From: Magnetospirillum sp. ME-1 | GTDB lineage: Bacteria; Pseudomonadota; Alphaproteobacteria; Rhodospirillales; Magnetospirillaceae | Assembly: GCF_002105535.1 (NCBI RefSeq) | Contig: NZ_CP015848.1 | Coordinates: 3,958,341-4,022,340 of the forward strand | Direction of reading: 5' to 3' | Length of the DNA stretch: 64,000 bases | In this document: positions 18,546-26,708 of the stretch, piece by piece | Layout: every line of letters starts with the position of its first letter | Numbering within the stretch: position 1 is the first letter of the stretch | Notes under the pieces: generated by a model | Database searches by the model: none | What the model saw: only the letters and a program-made list of their open reading frames with translations | Told to the model about the DNA's origin: nothing | Position numbers and translations under genes: made by a program

Positions 18546-20561
18546 CTAGCGGGCGAGGCGGCGCGCCTGAGCCGTGCGGCAGGGCGCCGGGTCGGCGGCC
18601 ACTTTGGATGCCCCTTCCGGGGTGACCACGGGATTGCCCAGCACGCCCTTGATCTTCAGCGGCGGGGCGGTACGGCTGGCCACGGTGACGTCCAGGGCCT
18701 CGGTGCGCAGATCGATACTGCCCACGGCCATGGCGGCGGCGGTGGCGGTCTCGGCCCCCAGGCCCTTGTCCAGGCTGATCAGGCCGGCCTTGATCGGCAG
18801 CCGGGCCACCAGGCAGCGCAGGCGCAGGCCGTCGGCCTCCTGGGCGCGCGGGTCGATGTCGCGGGCCAGGCGGGCGGGAAGCTCGGTGCCGGCGGTGCGG
18901 GCCAGCACGGCTTCGGCCAGGGTGAGGGCGAGGCTGCCCTCGGCCGAGCCGGCCAGATTGCGCAGATTGGTGCCCTGGGCCCTGAGCTCGAGGGCGAGGT
19001 CGGCCTTGCCCCCCTTCAGGGCGCCCGCGGTCAGCAGCGCGGGATCCGCGCCGGCGGCGGTCAGGCGGAGCGTCAGGGCCGGAGTCTTGGTGGCGGCATC
19101 CAGCTTCATCTCGCCCGCCAGCCGGCCCTCGCCGGCCCGGGCGGCAAAGCCCGCCAGCGTCATCCGGCCCGACGCCAGGGTCAATTCGCCGGCGGCGTCC
19201 GACAGGGTGGCCGGACCGGCCACCAGCCTGGTGGCGGCCAGGGACAGAGTGGCGTCCATGTCGCGGACCAGATCGAGGATCAGCGGCTCGGTCCCCAGGA
19301 TGCGGCCATCGTCGATGGGAATGGCCGGGCGGCGCGGCTGCGAGGCCTGGGCGGGGGGCATGCCGCGCGGCGGCGGCAGGGAGAAGTCCCCCAGGTTCAG
19401 CTGTGCGGCGCCCAAGCGGCCGTAGATCCGGGGGCGCGGCGCCAGCACCAGGGAGATTTCCCCCGCCAGATCGCTGCGGCCCAGGGTGCTCTTCAGGCCG
19501 GTCAGGCGCCAGCCGCCCTCGATGTCGGTCAGTTTGGCCGACAGCTTGACCGGTCCGGCATTGGGCAGGTCGAGGCCCAGCAGGCGCGTCGCACCGGCAA
19601 GGGACTCCGCCTCCAGCCCGAAGGCCAGATCGATTCCCGCCGGGCGGGCAGCATCGGCCACCTGTCCCTTGGCGGTGATCAGCAGGGAATCGCGGCGGCC
19701 GATGATGGCGTCGATGTCGGCAAGCGCCAGGGGGCCGCCGGCATCGGTCAGCCGCGCCGCCAGCTTGAAGGGGCCAAAGGCCTGGATTGCTCCCTTGCCG
19801 GGGGAGAGGCGCAGCAGGTCGGCCAGTTCCTCGCCTTGGGCGCGGATCTCGAAATCCAGCCCCTTGGCGGCCAGGGGCGAGGCCGCCGTTCCGCGCAGGG
19901 TGAGGGTGGCGCCGTCGATGGTGCCCTTGAGCTGGACGGGATAGGGCTTGGCGCCGCCCAGGGCCGACAGGGGGCCGGTCACTCCGCTGAGGTCGAAGCG
20001 GCTGTCCTGCCAGCGGCCGGCCAGTTGCAGCGACAACGGGCCGCCGGCTTCGCTTTCGGGGCGAATCACCGCCTTGGTCACCTGGACCACGCCGCCGCTC
20101 CACCGGATGGCGGCGTCCTCGATGCCGACCTCGGAGAGGGCGAGGCGGGTCAGCGGGGCTCCCGACGGCGGATCGCCCATGTCCAGGAATCTGGCCGGCG
20201 GCAGCCGGTGCAGATTCTGTGCGTGCAGCACCGGGCGGAAGAGATTGAGGCTTTCCAGGCGCAACTGGCGCAACGCCAGCGGCACCAGGGCCAGGCGCGC
20301 CTCGATGCGGTCCACATAGAGGATGTCGGCTCCCTTGCCGGCGGAGAGGGTCACGCCGGTGAAGCTCAGCACCGGCGACGGCCCCAGCTTCAGCTTGGTG
20401 GCGCCGGCGAAGGTGAGGTCCAGGCCGCTGGCGGCCTTGACCCGTTCGGCCAGGAAGGCGTTGTAGACGTCGGATTTCAGCGACTTGGCCGCCGCGATGA
20501 CCGCGACCACCAGAACCAGGACCAGGGCGGCGACGACCTTGGCAATGGTGCCGGGCCTCAT
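18546..20561 (-). CDS. AsmA-family membrane-anchored protein
   Basis: 671 residues. One N-terminal membrane segment (VVAALVLVLVVAVIAAAKSL, about residues 8-28) is followed by a long periplasmic part with the AsmA features: an N-terminal LTFAGATKLKLGPSPVLSF block and a C-terminal block near ELPARLARDIDPRAQEADG. AsmA proteins are TamB/VPS13-like and are implicated in outer-membrane lipid balance. The start overlaps the end of the HAD gene by 4 bases (ATGA), so the two are coupled. Third-position GC is very high. Confidence 0.88.
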   Translation of the reverse strand: MRPGTIAKVVAALVLVLVVAVIAAAKSLKSDVYNAFLAERVKAASGLDLTFAGATKLKLGPSPVLSFTGVTLSAGKGADILYVDRIEARLALVPLALRQLRLESLNLFRPVLHAQNLHRLPPARFLDMGDPPSGAPLTRLALSEVGIEDAAIRWSGGVVQVTKAVIRPESEAGGPLSLQLAGRWQDSRFDLSGVTGPLSALGGAKPYPVQLKGTIDGATLTLRGTAASPLAAKGLDFEIRAQGEELADLLRLSPGKGAIQAFGPFKLAARLTDAGGPLALADIDAIIGRRDSLLITAKGQVADAARPAGIDLAFGLEAESLAGATRLLGLDLPNAGPVKLSAKLTDIEGGWRLTGLKSTLGRSDLAGEISLVLAPRPRIYGRLGAAQLNLGDFSLPPPRGMPPAQASQPRRPAIPIDDGRILGTEPLILDLVRDMDATLSLAATRLVAGPATLSDAAGELTLASGRMTLAGFAARAGEGRLAGEMKLDAATKTPALTLRLTAAGADPALLTAGALKGGKADLALELRAQGTNLRNLAGSAEGSLALTLAEAVLARTAGTELPARLARDIDPRAQEADGLRLRCLVARLPIKAGLISLDKGLGAETATAAAMAVGSIDLRTEALDVTVASRTAPPLKIKGVLGNPVVTPEGASKVAADPAPCRTAQARRLAR

Positions 20562-21247
20562 GCTCCATCCCCGGACTTGTCGCCGGTCAGCGCGTCCAGG
20601 ACCTCGGTCAGGTTGTCGAAGGTGTCGAGCACCACCTGGGCGCCGGCGCGCTGCAATTCATCGAGGGAGTGATAGCCCCACGACACGCCCACGGCGGCGG
20701 TGCGGGCGGCGGCGGCCATGGCCATGTCATAGGCGGTGTCGCCGATCATGACGATCTCGCCCGGTTCCAGCCCGCAATCGGCGGCGGCCCGGCGCAGCAT
20801 GGCGGGGTTGGGCTTGCTGGGGTTGTCGTCGGCGGTCTGGATGGTGACGAAGCGGCCCTTGAGATCGTGGGCGTCCAGCAGGGAGTCCACACCGCGCCGC
20901 GACTTGCCGGTGGCCAGCCCCAACAGCCAGCCCTCGCCCTCCAGGCGGTCGAGGGCTTCCTTCACGCCGGGAAACAGCGGCTCCATGGTGTCGGGCAGAA
21001 GGCGCATGGCGCGGAAGGCTTCCTTGTAGGCGTCGGCCACGGCGCGGTGGACGGTGGGGTTGGCCCAGGGCAGCAGCACGGCGCAGGCGTCCACCAGGGA
21101 CAGGCCGATGATGCGGCGGACCTGCTCGGGCCTGGGAATGCCCAGGTTCAAGTTACCCCACGCCTCGGTCATGGCCGAGACGATATTGTGCTGGCTGTCC
21201 ACCAGGGTGCCGTCCACATCGAAGACGGCAAGGCGCAGATGGGACAT
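20558..21247 (-). CDS. HAD-superfamily phosphatase, phosphoglycolate-phosphatase type
   Basis: 229 residues from the ATG at 21247 (MSHLRLAVFDVDGTLVDSQ). Motif I is DVDGTL (D10/D12), motif II ATGK, and motif III/IV KPNP...MIGDTAYDM, all complete. A helical cap domain lies between residues 18 and 85. The family hydrolyses small phosphomonoesters; in alphaproteobacteria relatives are named Gph. It lies downstream of the rluC-like gene and overlaps the AsmA gene. Confidence 0.9.
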   Translation of the reverse strand: MSHLRLAVFDVDGTLVDSQHNIVSAMTEAWGNLNLGIPRPEQVRRIIGLSLVDACAVLLPWANPTVHRAVADAYKEAFRAMRLLPDTMEPLFPGVKEALDRLEGEGWLLGLATGKSRRGVDSLLDAHDLKGRFVTIQTADDNPSKPNPAMLRRAAADCGLEPGEIVMIGDTAYDMAMAAAARTAAVGVSWGYHSLDELQRAGAQVVLDTFDNLTEVLDALTGDKSGDGA

Positions 21248-21344
21248 CGGACTCCGGCGCGCTGCTCGTATTTTTCGTGGGGTTATCTTACCCCATCGGG
21301 CCCCCGCAACCAACCGCCGGAATGCGGCGGATCAATGACGAATG

Positions 21345-22337
21345 TCATTCTTCCTCGAAGGAGACGAAGGGCGGGCCCGATTGGCCCTCGGCGAAGCCGA
21401 AGAAGTCGAAGCTGGCCTTGATGTGGGGCGGCAGCGGGGCCACCACCTCCAGCGGCTTGCCGGTGCGCGGATGGGGCAGGCGGACGGCGCGGGCGTGCAG
21501 GTGCAGCTTGCGCGACACGCCGGTACCCTCGACCAGGGCCTCCTTGCCGCCGTACTTGCCGTCGCCCATGATCGGCGTGCCCAGCAGCAGGCAATGGGCG
21601 CGCAACTGGTGGGTGCGCCCCGTCCGGGGCTCCATCTCCAGCCAGGCGGCCCGCTTCAGGGTGGAATCCACCACGCGGTAATAGGTGACGGCATGCTTGC
21701 CGTCCTCCTTGTCCACCGCCACCTTCTCGCCGGCCTTGCCGGGCAGCTTGGCCAGCGGCGCGTCGATGCGGCCCTGGGGATAGCGCGGCACCCCGGCCAC
21801 CAGCGCCCAGTAGCACTTGCGGGCCGAGCGGCTCTTGAAGGCGGCGGCCAACTTGGCGGTGGCGTTGGCGGTGCGGCCCAGCAGCAGCACGCCCGAGGTG
21901 TCCTTGTCCAGGCGGTGGACCAGCTTGGGCCGGGCGGCTCCGAAGCACAGCGCGTCCAGCCAGGCGTCCAGGTGCTTGTCCGCCATGCCGGTGCCGCCCT
22001 GGACCGCAAGGCCCGCCGGCTTGTTCAGCGCGATGACGTCGTCGTCCATGTAAAGGACGGCGTCCTTCAGCATGCGCGCCGTCTTGTCGTCCACCGGAAC
22101 GGGCTTGGCTTCGCGCGGCGGCGCCTCGGCGGCGGGCTGGGGCGGCACGCGGATGGCCTGTCCGGCTTCCAGCCGCTGGTTGGACTTGGCGCGCTTGCCG
22201 TCCACCCGGACGTTGCCGGCGCGCAGCCACTTTTCCAGCAGCCCATGGCCGATGGCGGGAAAATGACGTTTGAACCAACGGTCGAGGCGGATGTCGGCCT
22301 CGTCCTCGGTGACGTGGAGGGTCTGGACTTCGCTCAT
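21345..22337 (-). CDS. rluC: 23S rRNA pseudouridine synthase, RluC/RluD family
   Basis: 330 residues. An S4 RNA-binding domain covers about 14-75 (DIRLDRWFKRHFP...KWLRAGNVRVDG), followed by a proline/alanine linker and the catalytic domain with VHRLDKDTSGVLLLGRT; the catalytic aspartate is D144. The linker length and overall size suit RluC (helix 38/39/74 uridines), but RluD cannot be excluded. It is followed by the HAD gene after 97 bases. Confidence 0.88.
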   Translation of the reverse strand: MSEVQTLHVTEDEADIRLDRWFKRHFPAIGHGLLEKWLRAGNVRVDGKRAKSNQRLEAGQAIRVPPQPAAEAPPREAKPVPVDDKTARMLKDAVLYMDDDVIALNKPAGLAVQGGTGMADKHLDAWLDALCFGAARPKLVHRLDKDTSGVLLLGRTANATAKLAAAFKSRSARKCYWALVAGVPRYPQGRIDAPLAKLPGKAGEKVAVDKEDGKHAVTYYRVVDSTLKRAAWLEMEPRTGRTHQLRAHCLLLGTPIMGDGKYGGKEALVEGTGVSRKLHLHARAVRLPHPRTGKPLEVVAPLPPHIKASFDFFGFAEGQSGPPFVSFEEE

Positions 22338-22428
22338 GGGGCGGACCCTAGCGGCGGGAGCGGGCAGGGCACAACAGAAACTTTTTCCGATTATCGCACT
22401 GCCGTACTGGGAAATTTCATCAATCGCC

Positions 22429-22456
22429 TTGAATACGCAATAATTCGTACTATTCT
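22429..22456 (+). promoter_or_regulatory. Possible promoter of the PAS chemoreceptor gene
   Basis: TTGAAT (22429-22434) and TATTCT (22451-22456) are spaced 16 bp in an AT-rich patch of the divergent spacer between rluC and the chemoreceptor. Confidence 0.4.
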
Positions 22457-22544
22457 AAAGCCATGGGTAATTTATGCCAAGCGGCATGGGTGGTTGAGGC
22501 TGTGCGCAATCCCGCCCTGACGGCGAGAGGCAAAATGGAGGGCT

Positions 22545-24707
22545 ATGATGCGTGACAATGGACCGATCACCAACCGTGAGGTGGAGCTGAAGGACGGCGA
22601 CATGCTGGTGTCGCGCACCGATGCTGGCGGACGCATCACCTTCGTCAACAAGGCCTTCATCGACATCAGCGGCTTCACCGAGCAGGAATTGGTGGGCTCG
22701 CCCCACAATCTGGTGCGCCATCCCCACATGCCCAAGGAGGCGTTCGCCGATTTGTGGGCCGCCATCAAGGCCGGCCGCCCGTGGGAGGGCTTCGTCAAGA
22801 ACCGCTCCAAGAACGGCGACCATTACTGGGTCCGGGCCAACGTCACCCCCATCATGGAGAACGGCCAGATCACCGGCTACGTCTCCATCCGCTCCAAGCC
22901 GTCCCGCGCCCAGATCAATGCCGCCGAGCAGGCCTACCAGCTGTTTCGTGAAGGACGGGCCCAGGGGCTGGCCATCAAGGACGGCCGGGTGGTCTCCACC
23001 GGCCTGGCCGGCAAGCTTGGCGAGTTGAAGAACTCCATCGCCGGGCGGCTGGGTGGCGTGCTGGCCACGCTGGGCGTGCTGATGCTGGTTGTGGGCTGGC
23101 TGGGCATTTCCGGCGTGCGTTCGGTGGGCGAGGACGTGCGGATGGTCTACGAGGAGAACACCGTCTCCGCCATCGACCTGGCCGAGGTCGCCGATCTGTT
23201 CCAGGAAAACTACCGCCAGATCGCCACCATCGAAGTGCAGCTGCTGCTGAACACCAATTGGGGCGCCCTCAGTGACCGCCTTGCCCAGGTGGACGCCAAC
23301 ATCAAGACCATTAACCAGAAATGGGAAAGCTACACCGCAGGCAATCATCCGGCGGAGGAAAAGGCGCTGATGGACAAATTCAACGCCACCAGGACGGCGT
23401 ACCGCGAAGGTGGCCTCGGTCCGGCCATGGAACTGGCGCGCAAGGGCGACGCCCAGGCCCTGGGCAAGCATTTCGGCGAGACCATGCGCCCCCTCTACAA
23501 CGCCAGCCACGACGCACTGAAGGCGCTGATCTCCTATCAGAGCAAGGATGCCGCCCGCACCTTCGCCAATGCCGAGGCCCATGTTTCCGGCCTCAGCATG
23601 AAGGTGTCCATCGCCCTGGCGGTGGCGCTGCTGTTCGCGGCGGTGATGGGCATGCGCATCGTGGCCGGCATCCGCGCCCCTCTCAAGGCCATGGAGCGCC
23701 ATTTCGACGCCATCGCCGCCGGCAATCAGGCCCACGAGATCCCGGTGGCCGACGTGCATGAATTCGGGCAGCTGCACTCGCTGCTCCGCGCGCTGAAGGC
23801 CAAGATCGGTTATGCCACCCTGGAAAAGGTCGAGCTGGACCGCCAGGCCGAGGAGAGCCGCAAGGCGGAACTGAACCGGGTCGCCAATTCCCTGGAGGAC
23901 CGGGTCAAGGGCGTGGTCGATCTGATCGACGTGTCGTCGGGCTCGCTGCTGGGCAATGCCCAGACCCTGTCGGCCAACGCCCAGCAGACCATGACGCAGG
24001 CCGGCAACGTCACCGCCATGACCGGTCAGGTGACCGCCAACGTCCAGTCGGTGTCGGCGGCGACCCAGGAGCTGTCCTCGTCGGTGACCGAAATCTCCCG
24101 CCAGGTGGCCCATGCCGCCACCATCTCCGGGGACGCGGTCCGCCAGGCGGGCGAAACCGACCGCATGGTGCGCTCTCTGGCCGAGGCGGCACAGAAGATC
24201 GGCGATGTGGTCAACCTGATCACCGACATCGCGTCCCAGACCAACCTGCTGGCCTTGAACGCCACCATCGAGGCGGCCAGGGCGGGCGAGGCGGGCAAGG
24301 GTTTCGCCGTGGTCGCCAACGAGGTCAAGCACCTGGCCAACCAGACCGCCAAGGCCACCGAGGAGATCGGCCAGCAGGTCACCGCCATCCAGACCGAGAC
24401 GCGCTCGGCGGTGGACGCCATCCGCTCCATCTCGGATACCATCGGCAACATCAGCGAACTGTCGTCCGCCATCGCCGCGGCGGTGGAGGAGCAGGGCGCG
24501 GCCACCAACGAGATCGCCCGCTCGGTGGAGCAGGCGGCCCACGGCACCGCCTCGGCGGCCGAGAACGTGCAGGTGGTGTCCGACGCCGCCGAGGAGACCA
24601 AGCTGATGTCCGATCAGGTCTACGACGCCGCCAACGGCCTCAAGGGCGCCTCGAACCAGCTGGCCCAGGAAGTGGCGGGCTTCATCAAGGAAATCCGCAG
24701 CGCTTAA
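22545..24707 (+). CDS. PAS-domain methyl-accepting chemotaxis protein
   Basis: 720 residues. An N-terminal cytoplasmic PAS domain (about 20-125) resembles the Aer type, with [19 protein letters not shown] and the [12 protein letters not shown]-like motif [17 protein letters not shown] membrane segment at 168-188, a periplasmic four-helix region, and a second membrane segment near 354-376 follow, then HAMP and a signalling helix pair whose tip reads [20 protein letters not shown] near 564. It combines a cytoplasmic PAS and a periplasmic helical input in one receptor, which suits redox or energy taxis. No che genes lie beside it. Confidence 0.93.
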   Translation: MMRDNGPITNREVELKDGDMLVSRTDAGGRITFVNKAFIDISGFTEQELVGSPHNLVRHPHMPKEAFADLWAAIKAGRPWEGFVKNRSKNGDHYWVRANVTPIMENGQITGYVSIRSKPSRAQINAAEQAYQLFREGRAQGLAIKDGRVVSTGLAGKLGELKNSIAGRLGGVLATLGVLMLVVGWLGISGVRSVGEDVRMVYEENTVSAIDLAEVADLFQENYRQIATIEVQLLLNTNWGALSDRLAQVDANIKTINQKWESYTAGNHPAEEKALMDKFNATRTAYREGGLGPAMELARKGDAQALGKHFGETMRPLYNASHDALKALISYQSKDAARTFANAEAHVSGLSMKVSIALAVALLFAAVMGMRIVAGIRAPLKAMERHFDAIAAGNQAHEIPVADVHEFGQLHSLLRALKAKIGYATLEKVELDRQAEESRKAELNRVANSLEDRVKGVVDLIDVSSGSLLGNAQTLSANAQQTMTQAGNVTAMTGQVTANVQSVSAATQELSSSVTEISRQVAHAATISGDAVRQAGETDRMVRSLAEAAQKIGDVVNLITDIASQTNLLALNATIEAARAGEAGKGFAVVANEVKHLANQTAKATEEIGQQVTAIQTETRSAVDAIRSISDTIGNISELSSAIAAAVEEQGAATNEIARSVEQAAHGTASAAENVQVVSDAAEETKLMSDQVYDAANGLKGASNQLAQEVAGFIKEIRSA

Positions 24708-24715
24708 AACAATAT

Positions 24716-24741
24716 CCCGGTGATCAAAACCGATCACCGGG
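24716..24741. terminator. Hairpin terminator after the chemoreceptor
   Basis: CCCGGTGATC (24716-24725) pairs with GATCACCGGG (24732-24741) over a 6-nt loop, 9 bases past the stop. On the minus strand it is followed by ATATTGTTTT, so it may work in both directions. Confidence 0.7.
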
Positions 24742-24813
24742 AGCCCTCAAGCGGCGGGCGGGCGCGAGCGCCCTTGCCTCCCGCGCCATAAGGCGCGCGG
24801 CCCCTTGGGCCTA

Positions 24814-24838
24814 AACAAACCCCTCACCGGGGTTTGTT
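24814..24838. terminator. Bidirectional terminator between chemoreceptor and hpnL
   Basis: A perfect 10-bp stem AACAAACCCC (24814-24823) with GGGGTTTGTT (24829-24838) and a TCACC loop lies between convergent genes. The A/T-rich outer stem fits termination from either side. Confidence 0.75.
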
Positions 24839-24864
24839 CTGGACCATGGCTCTAATCGCCAGGG

Positions 24865-25845
24865 TCAGGCCCCGGTCTTCTCGGCCGGGGCCTTTTGCTT
24901 GGCGGTGGAATGCTCGATGTAGTGCCAGACGAACAGGGCGGGCAATCCCATCAGCAACTCGCGGCCGCGCTTCAAGAGCGAGACCGCCAGGGCGATCTCG
25001 GTGGGCAGGCCGAGAACGGCGCCCACCAGCATGTAGCCGCCTTCCTGCAGCCCGATGGCGCCCGGCACCACGAAGGCCACCGAGCGGATGGCGTAGATGA
25101 TGCTTTCCAGCGCCAGCACCTCGGCCAGGCTCATGGGATAGCCCAGGAGCCACAGCGCCACCCAGGCCTCGATGGCGCCCGCCCCCCAGGCCAGGATGTG
25201 CCAGAACACCGAACGGGCGAAGCGCCGGTGGTCGGAATACAGCGTCAGGACGGCGGCATGCACCCCGGAATCGGCATCGGGGGCGTCCCAGGCGTGGGGC
25301 ATGATCTTGGCCGGCAGGGTCTCCAGGAAGCGCATCACCACCGAGCGCTGCAGCGCCACGAAGATGGCGAGGCCGGGAACGCTGATCCCAAGGGCGATCA
25401 GCGCCCAGCGGGTGACCTCGGCCTCGGGGTAGAGGTGCAGCCACAGGGCGACGCCGAGGATGCTGAAGAAGAACTGGGCGATGGCCTCGGCGGTGACGTC
25501 GACCATGACCACGGCGGTGGACTCGGCGACGCGGAAGCCGTAGCGGGTCATCAGGCGGATGGCGGCCATCTCGGCGGACAGGGGCAGGATGCCGGCCAGT
25601 TCGCCCACCCCGTCCTTGATCCAGCGGGCCACCGAGAACTTCCAGGTCGGAATGCCGTCCTGCAGCAGGCCCCAGGCGATACCGCACAGCGCCACCGGCA
25701 GGGCGTGGGTCAAGGCCATCAGCGCCACGCCGCTCCATCCGGCGGTATCGAGCGCGCCGCCCACGTCGCCGAAGCCGTCGCGCATGTACCAGGCCGCGAT
25801 GATGATCAGGACGATGACGCCGAGGCGCAGAAGGTTGGCTTTCAT
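24865..25845 (-). CDS. hpnL: HpnL-like membrane protein
   Basis: 326 residues, almost entirely hydrophobic, with about eight membrane segments starting at residue 5. It belongs to the LPG synthase transmembrane (UPF0104) fold. The motifs GVGELAGILPLSAEMAAIRLM and VPGAIGLQEGGYML are those of HpnL proteins of hopanoid clusters. Its exact biochemical role is unknown. The start overlaps the hpnK stop (ATGA), so it is the last gene of a coupled hpnN-hpnK-hpnL unit. Confidence 0.87.
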   Translation of the reverse strand: MKANLLRLGVIVLIIIAAWYMRDGFGDVGGALDTAGWSGVALMALTHALPVALCGIAWGLLQDGIPTWKFSVARWIKDGVGELAGILPLSAEMAAIRLMTRYGFRVAESTAVVMVDVTAEAIAQFFFSILGVALWLHLYPEAEVTRWALIALGISVPGLAIFVALQRSVVMRFLETLPAKIMPHAWDAPDADSGVHAAVLTLYSDHRRFARSVFWHILAWGAGAIEAWVALWLLGYPMSLAEVLALESIIYAIRSVAFVVPGAIGLQEGGYMLVGAVLGLPTEIALAVSLLKRGRELLMGLPALFVWHYIEHSTAKQKAPAEKTGA

Positions 25846-26708
25846 CGTCTTGCGGCCTCGGCGGCGAAGGTGGTGAGCACGATGCCCCGTTCAGCCACCT
25901 TGCGGCGGTTTTCGGGCGCGATCAGGGCCTTGTATTCCTCGTCGATGCGGTAATGGGGCGGCATGGGGCGCGGCGCATCCCAATGGGCGGTGGCCGGGTG
26001 GCAGTAGATTTCCGACAGCCCCTCGGGCAGCACGTCCAGAAAGGAATTCACCTTGGCGGCGTCCATCTGCCCCGAATCGTTGACGCCGAAGGCCCGCTCG
26101 TTGACCAGCAGGCACTTCGCCCTGGCCTTGGCGGCCATGGCGCGGTTTCGCCGCCAGTGAAAGACGCCGTTGAACAGCCGGGTGCCCAGCCGGTCGCCGC
26201 GCGCCCGATAGGACAGCAGCGGCGGCTCCCACGGGATGCGGATGCCGGGGGCTCCGTACTCCACCGCCAGATCCAGCACCAGATCGAACACGGTGGGGTG
26301 CTGGTGGTAGTGGTGGTGGAAGTCCACGTGGGCGAGCGGCAGCCCGGTGGCCTTGAACAGCTCGAACTGGGCGCGCATCTCGGCACTGACCTGACGCTGC
26401 GCCGCCCTGGACAGGAAGATGCGGGTACCCAGCCGCACCAGGTCCAGGGTGAACATCCCCTCTTGGTCGACCAGATCGGGAATCTCCGACGGCGGCAAGG
26501 CGGGGATGCCGTCCACCAGGGTGACGTGCAGGCCGACTCCCAGGGTGGGAAGCCGCCGGGCGCGCTCCAGCGCATCCTCCACGGCGCCCTCGGTGACCAT
26601 CAGGCTGGCGGCGGTGAGGATGCCGTTGGCGTGGCCGTCCTCCACCGCCCGGTTGATCTCGACCGAGCGGCCGAAATCGTCGGCGGTGACGATCAGGCGC
26701 TTGCTCAC
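25842..26708 (-). CDS. hpnK: HpnK, YdjC-family deacetylase-like protein
   Basis: 288 residues from a GTG start at 26708 that overlaps the hpnN stop as GTGA. The metal-site motifs are present: TADDFG near residues 8-13, a histidine cluster in DFHHHYHQHP, and CHPA near the C-terminus. YdjC enzymes are sugar deacetylases, and HpnK is proposed to act on hopanoid glycosyl side chains. The neighbours hpnN and hpnL support the assignment. Confidence 0.9.
   Translation of the reverse strand: MSKRLIVTADDFGRSVEINRAVEDGHANGILTAASLMVTEGAVEDALERARRLPTLGVGLHVTLVDGIPALPPSEIPDLVDQEGMFTLDLVRLGTRIFLSRAAQRQVSAEMRAQFELFKATGLPLAHVDFHHHYHQHPTVFDLVLDLAVEYGAPGIRIPWEPPLLSYRARGDRLGTRLFNGVFHWRRNRAMAAKARAKCLLVNERAFGVNDSGQMDAAKVNSFLDVLPEGLSEIYCHPATAHWDAPRPMPPHYRIDEEYKALIAPENRRKVAERGIVLTTFAAEAARR

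Noticed and set aside
17803-20568. Apparent fusion of a long N-terminal region to the ATP12-like protein
   Set aside because: The first two thirds are an out-of-frame reading of the AsmA gene; a GTG with a ribosome-binding site at 18513 gives the normal ATP12 length.
18537-20672. 711-codon plus-strand frame opposite the AsmA gene
   Set aside because: Low-complexity shadow; the minus strand has a membrane anchor and AsmA features.
21278-21295. Hairpin between rluC-like and HAD genes as terminator
   Set aside because: The 6-bp stem TGGGGT/ACCCCA has no T run on the transcribed (minus) strand.
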